The translations under genes were made by a program, and so were the position numbers. Shown here in pieces: positions 47,883-56,553 of a stretch of DNA of 64,000 nt (the first letter of the stretch is position 1; each line of letters opens with the position of its first letter). Origin of the DNA: RYN-230 sp963760405 (GTDB taxonomy: Bacteria; Actinomycetota; Actinomycetes; Streptosporangiales; Streptosporangiaceae); assembly GCA_963760405.1 (NCBI GenBank), contig CAVXCV010000007.1, positions 186,001 to 250,000 on the forward strand. The letters are read 5' to 3'. Below the pieces are notes generated by a model. The model was not told where the DNA came from. It searched no databases and worked only from the letters and a program-made list of their open reading frames with translations.

Positions 47883-49934
47883 TCAGGCCTTGGTCAGGGT
47901 GGCGTTCCCGGGGACGTTCGGGAACTGGGCCGGCGTGTAGGTCAGGTCCATCTGGCCGCCCCCGAACAGGGTCAGCATGAGGTTCGCGTTCTTGGTGCAG
48001 CCGGTGCCGCCACCCACCGGGCCGGTGGCCACCGCCGTGGCGTACATGGTGCCGTCGCTAGGGCTGGAGAGCACGAGATACCCGGTACAGCCCTGGGAGG
48101 GTGATGTGTAGCTGCCGCTGCTGCCGCTGGCCGGGATGTTCAGCTGGATCGTCCAGCTGGACACGGGCCAGCGGGGCTGGCTGACCATGCCGCTCCAGGT
48201 CCCTGCGTAAAGCGCCTGGCCGGCCGGCGGCGGGCTGGACGCCTTCGGCTTGCCCGGGGACGTGCTGGACGACCGGGCCTTGGAGCTTGCAGACGCCGCC
48301 CGGCTCACGTTCGGTATCGGCGTAGCCCCGCTCGCCACCGGCGAGGGCCCCGGCACATGGTGGCCAGTGTGATGCTGGTGCGGCGCGGTGGTGGCCGCGC
48401 TGGTCCCGGGCTCGGCAAAGACGCTTGGCTCGGACAAGTGGCTGGCGGGCCGGTGACCGTGCCCAGCGGTCAGCGCGATGGTCGCCGCCGTCCCGGAGCC
48501 CAGCAGCAGCAGCGCGGCCGCCCCGGCCAGCAGGGAGGTGCGCAGCCGGTGGTGCTCGTCTGGGTACTCTGCCGCGGGCCGGGCGCTGCTGGCTGACCCG
48601 GGCGGCCCCGGGCCCAGGTCGTCCGCACGGCCGGCCACGGCGGCGCCGGCTCCGGCCAGCGCGGTGGCCGCGGCCGCATCATGGCCGCTCATGCCACCGT
48701 TGACAGCGCTCCCGTTGGGGGCGTTGCCGTTGGGGGCGTTGCTGTTGGCGGCGCTGCCGTTGGCGGCGCTGCCGTTGGGGGCGCTGCCGTTGGGGGCGTT
48801 GCCGTTGGGGGCGCTGCTGTTGGCAGCGCTTCCGTTGGGGGCAGTACCAGCGGGCGGGGCCAGCAGGTCAGCGCCGCTGGCCGCGATGCCGTCGCCCGCC
48901 AGGCCGGGCACCGGGTAGTTGCTCGCCCCGGAGAAGGTGTCCTCGTCCGGGTTGCCCGACCCGGGAAAGCTGGCCCCGGTGGAGACGCCCGAGTCCGTGC
49001 CGTTCACGTCAACCAGGCCGCGCCGCAGGCCCGGAATCAGCGGGGCGAGCGCCGCCGCCGCGTCCCCGGCCGCGGCCGCGGCCACCGCCGCGGGGAGCCA
49101 GGACCGGCCGAACGCCAGTACCCCGCCTGCGGTACGGGCCTGGCAGGCGTCGATGATCTCGCTGGTATCGGGCCGCTGGGCGGGGTCTTTAGCCAGGCAG
49201 CGCTGGAGGAGCGGGCGCAGGTCCGGGGGGCAGCCGTCCAGATTCGGCGCCTCGTTGAGGGCCCGGTGCAGCACCGCGACCGCCGTGCCGACACCGAACG
49301 GAGGCCGCCCGGAGGCGGCGTAGGTGGCCACCGAGCCCAGCGCGAACACGTCGGCTTTGGGCGTGACCAGCTGGCCACGGGCCTGCTCCGGCGCCATGAA
49401 GCGGGGCGACCCGATGAGGATGCCGCTGCGGGTCACGGACGGCGCCGCCACGGCCCGGGCGATGCCGAAGTCGATGACCCGTGGTCCGTCCGCGGCCAGG
49501 ATCACGTTGGACGGCTTGAGGTCGCGGTGCACGACACCAGCCTCGTGAATGGCCTGGAGGGCCTCAGCAATCCCAGCTACCAGCAGGAACACCGTGTCCG
49601 CGGGCAGCGGGCCATGATCGCTGACAGCCTGCTGCAAGGACATCCCGGGCACATAGGCGGTGGCCAGCCATGGCTGCCTGGCGTCCGGGGCGGCGTACAG
49701 CACCTGCGCCGTGTACAGGCCGTGCACCCGCTGCGCCGCGATGACCTCCTGCCGGAACCGGTCCCGGAACTCCTCATCGTCGCCGAACTCCTCGCGCACG
49801 ACCTTGATGGCCACCGGCAGGCCGCCCCGGGTGAAGGCCAGGTAGACCCGTCCCATGCCACCTGCGCCCAGCCGGGCACGCAGCTGATAGCCGCCGATCT
49901 CGCCCGGATCATCGTCCGTCAGCGGCTCAACCAA
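47883..49934 (-). CDS. membrane Ser/Thr protein kinase, copy 2 (intact)
   Basis: A 683-aa protein. Kinase domain 1-270 with G-loop GAGGMG, Lys in VAIKVV, HRDLKPSN, DFGIAR and APEQ. Then a linker rich in NGSAPNGNAP repeats. A single membrane helix near residue 480 (SLLAGAAALLLLGSGTAATIAL) and an extracellular C-terminal domain of about 130 residues (YAGTWSGMVSQPRWPVSSWTIQLNI, SQGCTGYLVLS, GGGQMDLTYTPAQ). There are no PASTA repeats. The sensor domain looks like a small beta-barrel and its ligand is unknown. The 225-bp region below its stop (47658-47882) is the upstream region of copy 1. Confidence 0.93.
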   Translation of the reverse strand: MVEPLTDDDPGEIGGYQLRARLGAGGMGRVYLAFTRGGLPVAIKVVREEFGDDEEFRDRFRQEVIAAQRVHGLYTAQVLYAAPDARQPWLATAYVPGMSLQQAVSDHGPLPADTVFLLVAGIAEALQAIHEAGVVHRDLKPSNVILAADGPRVIDFGIARAVAAPSVTRSGILIGSPRFMAPEQARGQLVTPKADVFALGSVATYAASGRPPFGVGTAVAVLHRALNEAPNLDGCPPDLRPLLQRCLAKDPAQRPDTSEIIDACQARTAGGVLAFGRSWLPAAVAAAAAGDAAAALAPLIPGLRRGLVDVNGTDSGVSTGASFPGSGNPDEDTFSGASNYPVPGLAGDGIAASGADLLAPPAGTAPNGSAANSSAPNGNAPNGSAPNGSAANGSAANSNAPNGNAPNGSAVNGGMSGHDAAAATALAGAGAAVAGRADDLGPGPPGSASSARPAAEYPDEHHRLRTSLLAGAAALLLLGSGTAATIALTAGHGHRPASHLSEPSVFAEPGTSAATTAPHQHHTGHHVPGPSPVASGATPIPNVSRAASASSKARSSSTSPGKPKASSPPPAGQALYAGTWSGMVSQPRWPVSSWTIQLNIPASGSSGSYTSPSQGCTGYLVLSSPSDGTMYATAVATGPVGGGTGCTKNANLMLTLFGGGQMDLTYTPAQFPNVPGNATLTKA

Positions 49935-50022
49935 CCGAAATCACCTACCCCCCAGCCGTCCATGGCACCGCCCCGCCAAACTCGGATTCCTGTCCACCAG
50001 CCCGGGAAACGATCTAATAGCC
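48837..50022. repeat. duplicated segment, kinase half, copy B
   Basis: Partner of 46560-47745. Beyond 50022 the two upstream regions remain recognisably related (shared caggccagc, cggta and attaac blocks) but have diverged, so the perfect tract has sharp edges within a larger tandem duplication. Confidence 0.9.
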
Positions 50023-50554
50023 GCAAATTCCGCTCCCCCGTGCAGGCCAGCGCCGCAACCGGTAGATTAACGCCCTTCTGTGCTGGCGCGGCCTGGAACC
50101 GGATATGTCACTGGTCCACGGCCCTGCTGTGACATGACCGAAGATGCCTCGCGCCCGTTTTGCCAGGCTTCGTCCCGGCCCGGCCATCCGGCTGCTCCCG
50201 GTTTCTGCCGGCTCCCTCTGGCTTCCCTCTGCCGCATCCCGCCTGCCGCGTCCCACCTGCCGCATGCGGCCGTATCGGCGCCCCGGCGGCGGCGCAGGTC
50301 GCTGATCCCACCAGACCCACCATTGATACTGCGTTTCTTTAGTACCAGCCCAAGAAATGGCAGATGGCACTGAATGCCATCCGGGGTAACGGGCCCTTTT
50401 GGCTAGCCGTGGCCAGGGATTGGCCCAGCGGCTGGTGGCACAGGCGAAGACCAGGCCAGGATGGGCGGCACAGCTGCGAAACCATCCGTCCGGCAGGATG
50501 ACTGGCCACCCGTCCGGCAGGATGACGTAACCACGCTCGCGAAGGGGGCGGCCG
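49935..50554. other. 620-bp intergenic region without a supported gene
   Basis: It holds the upstream region of kinase copy 2, a C/T-rich stretch with repeated ctgccgc-type words (about 50200-50270) and two copies of cgtccggcaggatgac (about 50487-50526) just before the deaminase gene. A 204-codon open frame on the minus strand (50014-50628) has Trp/Arg/Pro-rich composition and no family features; I regard it as chance. Confidence 0.6.
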
Positions 50555-52051
50555 GTGACTCCAGCGGACACTGACGCGATGGGCACGACCGGGACGGAGG
50601 CTGTCCCGCCCGGCACGGTCGTGATCACCGGGTGTTACCTCGCCACCGTCAACGCAGCGGATACCGAGTACCCGTCCGGGCACCTGGTCATCGCGGCCGG
50701 GCGGATCGCCGCGGTGGGACCGGGGGACGCGCCGCCGCGCTTTGCCGCGGCCCCGCACATCGATGGTGCCGGGCTGCTGGTAACTCCCGGGCTAGTGAAC
50801 ACGCATAGCCACCTGTATCAGTGGATCACCCGCGGCTACTCCGCCGACGGCACGCTGTTCGACTGGCTCAGCGCGCTGTACCCGGTCTGGGCCCGGCTCA
50901 CCCCGGAACTGGTGCACGACTCCGCCGCGGCGGACCTGGCCTGGCTGGCGCTCACCGGCTGCAGCACGTCCACGGATCACCACTACGTGTTCCCGGCCGG
51001 CCCGGGTGACCTGCTCGAGGCGGAGATCCGCGCGGCGCAGCAGATCGGGCTGCGGTTCCACCCGTGCCGCGGCTCGATGAACCTCGGCCAGTCCGCGGGC
51101 GGGCTGCCGCCGGACTCGGTGGTGGAGCAGCATGACACGATCCTGGCGGCGACCGAGGCGGCCATCGACCGCTGGCACGACCCGGCGCCCGACGCGATGA
51201 CCCGCATCGCGGTCGCGCCGTGCTCGCCGTTCTCGGTCACGGCCGAGCTGATGCGGGACAGCGCGGAGCTGGCCCGGTCCCGGGGGGTGCGGCTGCACAC
51301 GCACATCGCCGAGACCCAGGATGAGGAGCGGTTCTGCCGGGAGGCGTTCGGCCGCACCCCGGCCGAGTACGCCGAGGACCTCGGCTGGCTGGGCCCCGAC
51401 GTCTGGCTCGCGCACTGCGTCCATCTGCCCGACGCGGCTGTGACCCGGCTCGCCGCGACCGGGACGGGGGTGGCGCACTGCCCCACCTCCAACGGACGCC
51501 TCGGGTCGGGCATCGCCCCCGTCCGCAAGCTGCTCGACGCCGGCGCGGTGGTGGGGCTCGGCGTGGACGGGGGCGCCTCGAACGAATCCGGCCGCATGAT
51601 CGATGAGCTGCACCAGGCCCTGCTCGCGGCCAGGTACGCGGGCGGCCCGCGCGCCCTCAGCGCCCGGGACTGCCTGCGGATGGCCACCATGGGCGGGGCG
51701 CGCTGCCTGGGCCGGGCCGCTGAGCTGGGCTCGCTCGAGCCAGGCAAGCTGGCCGACGTGGCGGTATGGCGGGTGGACCAGCTGCCCGGCGCGGGCATCA
51801 CCGACCCGGTGTGCGTGCTCGTGTTCGGTGCCCCAGCGCTGGAGCACCTGTTCGTCGGCGGCCGCCAGGTCGTCGCGGCGGGCGCCCTGCAGACCGCTGA
51901 TCCGGCGGAGCTGGCCGCAGCCGCGGCCAAGGCGAGCGCCGCGATAGCCGCTGAGCCAGCAGGCACGGGGCCAGCAGGCACGGGGCCAGCAGGCACGGGG
52001 CCAGCAGGCACGGGGCCAGCAGGCACGGGCCCGGCAGGCACGGGGTACTGA
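50555..52051 (+). CDS. 8-oxoguanine deaminase / related purine amidohydrolase
   Basis: A 498-aa amidohydrolase of the TrzN/AtzB-like group. Metal site: NTHSHLYQW, then HTHIAETQDEE, HCVHL and GLGVDGGASNE. The stretch HPCRGSMNLGQSAGGLPPDS is typical of actinobacterial 8-oxoguanine deaminases, which make urate from 8-oxoguanine, but guanine or other aminopurines are possible. The C-terminus carries six PAGTG repeats encoded by a 15-bp array (about 51956-52047). It is 8 bp upstream of the xanthine dehydrogenase genes. GTG start at 50555 after GAAGGGGG. Confidence 0.88.
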   Translation: MTPADTDAMGTTGTEAVPPGTVVITGCYLATVNAADTEYPSGHLVIAAGRIAAVGPGDAPPRFAAAPHIDGAGLLVTPGLVNTHSHLYQWITRGYSADGTLFDWLSALYPVWARLTPELVHDSAAADLAWLALTGCSTSTDHHYVFPAGPGDLLEAEIRAAQQIGLRFHPCRGSMNLGQSAGGLPPDSVVEQHDTILAATEAAIDRWHDPAPDAMTRIAVAPCSPFSVTAELMRDSAELARSRGVRLHTHIAETQDEERFCREAFGRTPAEYAEDLGWLGPDVWLAHCVHLPDAAVTRLAATGTGVAHCPTSNGRLGSGIAPVRKLLDAGAVVGLGVDGGASNESGRMIDELHQALLAARYAGGPRALSARDCLRMATMGGARCLGRAAELGSLEPGKLADVAVWRVDQLPGAGITDPVCVLVFGAPALEHLFVGGRQVVAAGALQTADPAELAAAAAKASAAIAAEPAGTGPAGTGPAGTGPAGTGPAGTGPAGTGY

Positions 52052-52059
52052 GAGCGGCC

Positions 52060-53022
52060 GTGGATATCGACACCATCACCGGCCTCATCCCGGCGCCTGG
52101 TGCCACCTGGCGCCCCGGGGACGCCTGGCTGGCGGGCGGTACCTGGCTGTTCTCCCAGCCGCAGCCGGGCCTGTCCCGCCTGCTCGACCTGCATGAGTTC
52201 GGCTGGCCGCCGCTCGTCGAGCAGCCCATGGGCCTGGACATCGCGGCCACCTGCACGCTCGCCGAACTCGCCCGCTGGCAGCCCAGGGCGCCGCAATCCG
52301 CAGCACAGCGGTCAGCACCCCAGCAGCCCGCACCACAGCAGCCCGCACCACAGCAGCCCGCACCCCAGCAGCCCGCACCCCAGCAGCCCGCACCCCAGCA
52401 GCCCGCACCACAGCAGCCCGCACCACAGCAGCCCGCACCACAGCAGCCCGCACCACAGTGGCCCGCGACCGCGCTGTTCCGGCCCTGCTGCGAGGCGCTG
52501 CTCGGCTCGTTCAAGGTCTGGAACATGGCCACGGTGGGCGGCAACATCTGCCTGTCCCTCCCGGCCGGGCCGATGACCTCGCTGACCGCCGCGCTCGATG
52601 GCACCGCCACGATCTGGTCCGCGGACGGCGGCCGCCGCGAGGTGCCGGTAGCCGACTTCGTGACCGGCCCGGGCCGCAACGTGCTCCGGCCTGGTGAGCT
52701 GCTCCGGTCGGTGTTCGTGACCGCCGCGGCGCTGCGCTGCCGGACCGCGTTCCGCCAGGCGTCGCTGACGCCAGCGGGCCGGTCCGCCGCGGTGGTGATC
52801 GGCCGCCGGTCCGCTGACGGCGCGGCGGTGCTCACGGTGACCGCGGCGACGCCCCGGCCGGTCCAGGTGCGCTTCGCGGCGCTGCCCGCACCGCAGGAGG
52901 CCGCCGCGGCCGTGGCCGCCGCGATCCCGGCCTACCACGATGACGTGCACGGGGCACCCGCCTGGCGGGCGGCGATGACCCGCCGCCTGGTCGCCGAGGT
53001 GACCGCGGAGCTGAGCCGGTGA
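52060..53022 (+). CDS. xdhB: xanthine dehydrogenase FAD-binding subunit with QQPAP repeat insertion
   Basis: A 320-aa FAD domain of the molybdenum hydroxylase family. LAGGTWLFSQPQPG, LGSFKVWNMATVGGNICLSLPAGPM (FAD contact) and the C-terminal CO-dehydrogenase-flavoprotein-like region are present. Between them, after TLAELARWQP, is a run of nine perfect QQPAP units (52321-52455), absent from normal members; without it the subunit would be about 270 aa. The insert sits in a loop before the second FAD motif, so folding may tolerate it. It overlaps the next gene by 4 bp. Confidence 0.9.
   Translation: MDIDTITGLIPAPGATWRPGDAWLAGGTWLFSQPQPGLSRLLDLHEFGWPPLVEQPMGLDIAATCTLAELARWQPRAPQSAAQRSAPQQPAPQQPAPQQPAPQQPAPQQPAPQQPAPQQPAPQQPAPQQPAPQWPATALFRPCCEALLGSFKVWNMATVGGNICLSLPAGPMTSLTAALDGTATIWSADGGRREVPVADFVTGPGRNVLRPGELLRSVFVTAAALRCRTAFRQASLTPAGRSAAVVIGRRSADGAAVLTVTAATPRPVQVRFAALPAPQEAAAAVAAAIPAYHDDVHGAPAWRAAMTRRLVAEVTAELSR
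52321..52455. repeat. 15-bp coding repeat, 9 units, in xdhB
   Basis: Nine copies of cagcagcccgcacca, with c/a variation at the last base, in frame as QQPAP. Number of units is likely to vary. Confidence 0.97.
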
Positions 53023-55706
53023 GCCTGCGGATCAACGGGGAGCTGGTGCACGCGCAGCCGCGGCCCGGTCAGTGCCTGCGCACCTTCCTGCGCGAGCAGG
53101 GCTGGTTCGGGGTGAAGAAAGGCTGCGACGCGGGCGACTGCGGCGCCTGCACCGTGCACGTGGACGGGCTGCCGGTGCACAGCTGCATCTACCCGGCGCG
53201 GCGCGCGGCGGGCCGCTCGGTCACCACGATCGAGGGCCTGGACCCGCATCCGCTCGGCGCGGCTTTCCTGGCCGCGCAGGGCTTCCAGTGCGGCTTCTGC
53301 ACCCCAGGAATGATCATGACTGCGGCCGCACTGGACCAGCAGCAACGCGCCGACCTGCCCCGTGCGCTCAAGGGAAACGTCTGCCGGTGCACCGGTTACA
53401 GCGCGATCTGCGACGCGCTGGCGGGCGTGCCCCGGCTGGCCGACGCCGGCTCCGCGGCCCCGGCCGGGCCGGATGTGGTCACCGGCCGGGCCCAGTTCAC
53501 CCTGGACACCGCGATCGACGGGCTGCTGCACATGAAGCTGCTGCGCTCGCCGCATCCGCACGCCTGGATCCGGTCCATCGACGCGTCCGCCGCGCTGCGG
53601 CTGCCGGGGGTCGCCGCCGTGTTCAGCTACGCCGACGCCCCGGACGTCCGCTACTCCACCGCGCGCCATCAGCACCCGGGCGACGACCCGTCCGACACCC
53701 TGCTGTTCGACCGGACCGTGCGGTTCGCGGGCCAGCGCGTTGCCGCGGTGGTCGCGGACAGCCCGCGGACCGCCGCCGCTGCCTGCGCGCTGATCACGGT
53801 GGACTACGAGGTCCGGCCGGCCGTGTTCGACCCGGAGCTGGCCATGGCGCCGGGGGCGCCGGTGCTGCATCCCGGGCTGCCGCGGTCGGCCGGGGTGGCC
53901 GACGCCCGCCGCAATATCGCGGCCGAGGTGCACGGCGGAGTTGGCGATGCTCAGGCCGGGCTGGCCGCGGCGGACCTGATCTACGAGGAGACGTTCGCCA
54001 CGCAGCGGGTGCAGCACGTGCACCTGGAGACGCACGCCGCCATCGGCTGGCCGGACGAGGGACGGCTGGTGCTGCGGACCAGCTCGCAGACCCCGTTCCT
54101 GACCCGGGACGCGCTCTGCGCGCTGTTCGGCCTGGACCGCAGCCAGGTCCGGGTGTTCGCCGCGCGGGTAGGCGGCGGCTTCGGCGGCAAGCAGGAGATG
54201 CTCGTCGAGGATGTGGTGGCGCTGGCCGTGCTCCGGCTCGGCCGCCCGGTACAGCTGGAGTTCACCCGGGAGGAGCAGTTCACGGCGGCCACCACCCGGC
54301 ACCCGATGCGGATCACGGTCCGGCTCGGCGCGCGCGCCGACGGCACGCTGACCGCGATGCAGCTGCGCACGGTGGCGGACACCGGTGCGTACGGCAATCA
54401 CAGTCGCGGCGTCCTGTTCCACAGCTGCAACGAGGCGCTCAGCCTGTACCGGTGTGCCAGCAAGCAGGTGGACGCGTGGTCGGTCTACACGAACACGGTG
54501 CCGGCCGGGGCGTTCCGCGGCTACGGGCTGTCCCAGTCCAGCTTCGCGGTCGAGTCCGCCCTGGATGAGCTGGCCCGCCAGCTCGGGCTGGACCCGGTCG
54601 CGGTGCGCCGCCGGAACCTGGTGCGGCCGGGTGACCCGCTGGTCTCGATCAGCGCGGAGCCGGACGACGTCGAGATCGCCAGCTACGGCCTGGCCGAGTG
54701 CCTCGACCTGGTGCAGGCGGCGCTGGACAGCGGGCGCGGGCGGCCGGTGCCCGCCGGGGACGGCTGGCGGGCCGGCCAGGGCATCGCGGTCAGCATGCTG
54801 GACTCGGCACCGCCCGGCGGTCATCTGGCGCACACCAGGATCGCGCAGCGTGCGGAGGGCGGCTACCGGCTGGCCGTGGGGACCGCGGAATTCGGCAACG
54901 GGACCGCCACCGTGCACCGCCAGCTCGCGGCGGGCGCGCTCGGCTGCGCCGTGGCCGACATCGAGCTCGTGGCGGCCGACACCGACGAGGTGGAGCACGA
55001 CACCGGGGCGTACGGCTCCACCGGCACGGTGGTCGCTGGCCTGGCCACGCTGCGGGCCGCCCGCGCGCTGGCCGAGGCGATGACCACGGCCGGAGGCGAC
55101 GGGAAGCTGCTGGAAGCAGAGGGGCGCAGCGACGGCCGGGGCCGGACCGTCGCCTTCAACGTGCACGGATTCCGGGTCGCGGTGCAGCCCGCGACCGGCG
55201 AGATCCGCATCCTGCACAGCGTGCAGGCTGCGGACGCGGGCACGGTCATCAACCCGGTGCAATGCCGCGGGCAGGTCGAGGGCGGCGCCGCGCAGGCGCT
55301 CGGCGCCGCGCTCTACGAACACCTGGACGTGGACGCGGCAGGCCAGGTGACCACCCGGGCGCTGCGCGAGTACCACGTGCCGGTGCTGGCGGACCTGCCG
55401 CGCACCGAGGTGTACTTCGCGGGCACCACCGACCCGCTCGGCCCGCTCGGCGCGAAGCCGATGAGCGAGGCGCCGTTCAACCCGGTGGCGCCTGCCCTGG
55501 CCAACGCGGTCCGGGACGCGACCGGGGTGCGCATCACCAGCCTGCCGATGAGCCGGGACCGGTTGTTCCTCGCTCTGCAGCCCCCAGAACGGCAACCCCC
55601 AGAAAGGTACCGGCCATGGTCCAGCTTGGCGCCAACCGCTACGGAAAGGCAGAAGTCCGGGTCGTCCACGTCGCCCGCGGAGCCGCCGCCGACGGGGGCG
55701 ACCTGA
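53019..55706 (+). CDS. xanthine dehydrogenase, fused 2Fe-2S and molybdopterin subunits
   Basis: An 895-aa protein. Residues 1-160 are the iron-sulfur part: plant-type cluster (CDAGDCGACTVHVDG) and second cluster (CGFCTPGM, CRCTGY). Residues about 165-860 are the Mo-cofactor part: TGRAQFTLD, HVHLETHAAIGW, RVGGGFGGKQEML, TNTVPAGAFRGYG, GTAEFGNGTATVH, EGGAAQALG and the base Glu in KPMSEAPFNPV. It oxidises hypoxanthine/xanthine to urate with the FAD subunit. The last 30 residues (after RDRLFLAL) are low-complexity and overlap the urate oxidase gene by 91 bp; a normal end would be just before it. Confidence 0.92.
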   Translation: MSLRINGELVHAQPRPGQCLRTFLREQGWFGVKKGCDAGDCGACTVHVDGLPVHSCIYPARRAAGRSVTTIEGLDPHPLGAAFLAAQGFQCGFCTPGMIMTAAALDQQQRADLPRALKGNVCRCTGYSAICDALAGVPRLADAGSAAPAGPDVVTGRAQFTLDTAIDGLLHMKLLRSPHPHAWIRSIDASAALRLPGVAAVFSYADAPDVRYSTARHQHPGDDPSDTLLFDRTVRFAGQRVAAVVADSPRTAAAACALITVDYEVRPAVFDPELAMAPGAPVLHPGLPRSAGVADARRNIAAEVHGGVGDAQAGLAAADLIYEETFATQRVQHVHLETHAAIGWPDEGRLVLRTSSQTPFLTRDALCALFGLDRSQVRVFAARVGGGFGGKQEMLVEDVVALAVLRLGRPVQLEFTREEQFTAATTRHPMRITVRLGARADGTLTAMQLRTVADTGAYGNHSRGVLFHSCNEALSLYRCASKQVDAWSVYTNTVPAGAFRGYGLSQSSFAVESALDELARQLGLDPVAVRRRNLVRPGDPLVSISAEPDDVEIASYGLAECLDLVQAALDSGRGRPVPAGDGWRAGQGIAVSMLDSAPPGGHLAHTRIAQRAEGGYRLAVGTAEFGNGTATVHRQLAAGALGCAVADIELVAADTDEVEHDTGAYGSTGTVVAGLATLRAARALAEAMTTAGGDGKLLEAEGRSDGRGRTVAFNVHGFRVAVQPATGEIRILHSVQAADAGTVINPVQCRGQVEGGAAQALGAALYEHLDVDAAGQVTTRALREYHVPVLADLPRTEVYFAGTTDPLGPLGAKPMSEAPFNPVAPALANAVRDATGVRITSLPMSRDRLFLALQPPERQPPERYRPWSSLAPTATERQKSGSSTSPAEPPPTGAT

Positions 55707-56521
55707 TCCGGGACTGGAACGTCTCCACCAGCCTGTCCGGCGACCTCGCCGCCACCCACCTGCGTGGCGACAACTCCGCGGTGCTGGCCACCGACACACA
55801 GAAGAACACCGTGTATGCCCTGGTGCAGCAGCTGGGCGGGGTGGAACCGGAGGTCCTCGGCATCGAGCTGGCCCGGCACTTCGTGCACAGCCAGCCGGCT
55901 ATCACCCGGGCCCGGATCGCGATCGAGGAGTACCCGTGGGTGCGGATCGGCGGCGGAGGGCACTCGTTCGCCCGTAGCGGGGACCTGACCCGGGTCGCCG
56001 TGGTCCTGCACGACGCCGAGCTCGGCACCAGCGTGGTCTCCGGCGTCACCGGCCTGACCGTGCTGAACACGACGGACTCGGAGTTCTGGGGCTTCCCGCG
56101 CGATCAGTACACGACGCTGGCCGAGACCACCGACCGGATCCTCGCCACCCAGATCAGCGCCCGCTGGCGGTACCGCCCGGTCGCTGACGCCGACATGGCC
56201 GGCTTCAGCTGGGCCGACCTCAACTGGGCCGAGGCGTTCGCCCAGGCTCACCAGGCGGTGCTGGAGGCGTTCAGCGGAACCTACAGCTACTCACTGCAGC
56301 AGACCCTGTACGCGATCGGCGAGCGGATCCTCGCCGCTGTGCCAGAGGTCTGCGAGGTCCGGCTGGCGCTGCCTAACAAGCATCACTTCCTGGTCGATCT
56401 GGCACCGTTCGGGCAGGTCAATGACCAGGAGGTGTACTACGCGGCGGACCGCCCGTACGGCCTGATCGAGGGCACTGTGCTGGCCGACGACGCGCCCGGC
56501 CCCGGCATCGCCTGGACCTGA
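55616..56521 (+). CDS. uox: urate oxidase (uricase)
   Basis: A 301-aa T-fold enzyme that turns urate to 5-hydroxyisourate, the substrate of the hydrolase at 35.4 kb. ATG 55616 follows AGAAAGG. Motifs: GKAEVRVVHV, Lys/Thr relay with LATDTQKNTVYALVQ, RARIAIEEYPW, LNTTDSEFWGFPRDQYTTL, LQQTLYAIGE, LPNKHHFLVDL and the tail DRPYGLIEGTV. It starts inside the xanthine dehydrogenase gene in another frame, so translation is likely coupled. Confidence 0.95.
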   Translation: MVQLGANRYGKAEVRVVHVARGAAADGGDLIRDWNVSTSLSGDLAATHLRGDNSAVLATDTQKNTVYALVQQLGGVEPEVLGIELARHFVHSQPAITRARIAIEEYPWVRIGGGGHSFARSGDLTRVAVVLHDAELGTSVVSGVTGLTVLNTTDSEFWGFPRDQYTTLAETTDRILATQISARWRYRPVADADMAGFSWADLNWAEAFAQAHQAVLEAFSGTYSYSLQQTLYAIGERILAAVPEVCEVRLALPNKHHFLVDLAPFGQVNDQEVYYAADRPYGLIEGTVLADDAPGPGIAWT

Positions 56522-56553
56522 GCCGCCGCGAGCTGAGCCGCCGGGGCGGAGGC

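Noticed and set aside
50014..50628. 204-codon open frame on the minus strand between kinase copy 2 and the deaminase gene
   Set aside because: Composition is Trp/Arg/Pro-rich, it overlaps the deaminase start antisense, and it has no family features or ribosome site; most likely chance in GC-rich DNA.
53019..55799. Very long antisense frame (955 codons) over the xanthine dehydrogenase gene
   Set aside because: Mirror of a strongly conserved coding frame on the plus strand.
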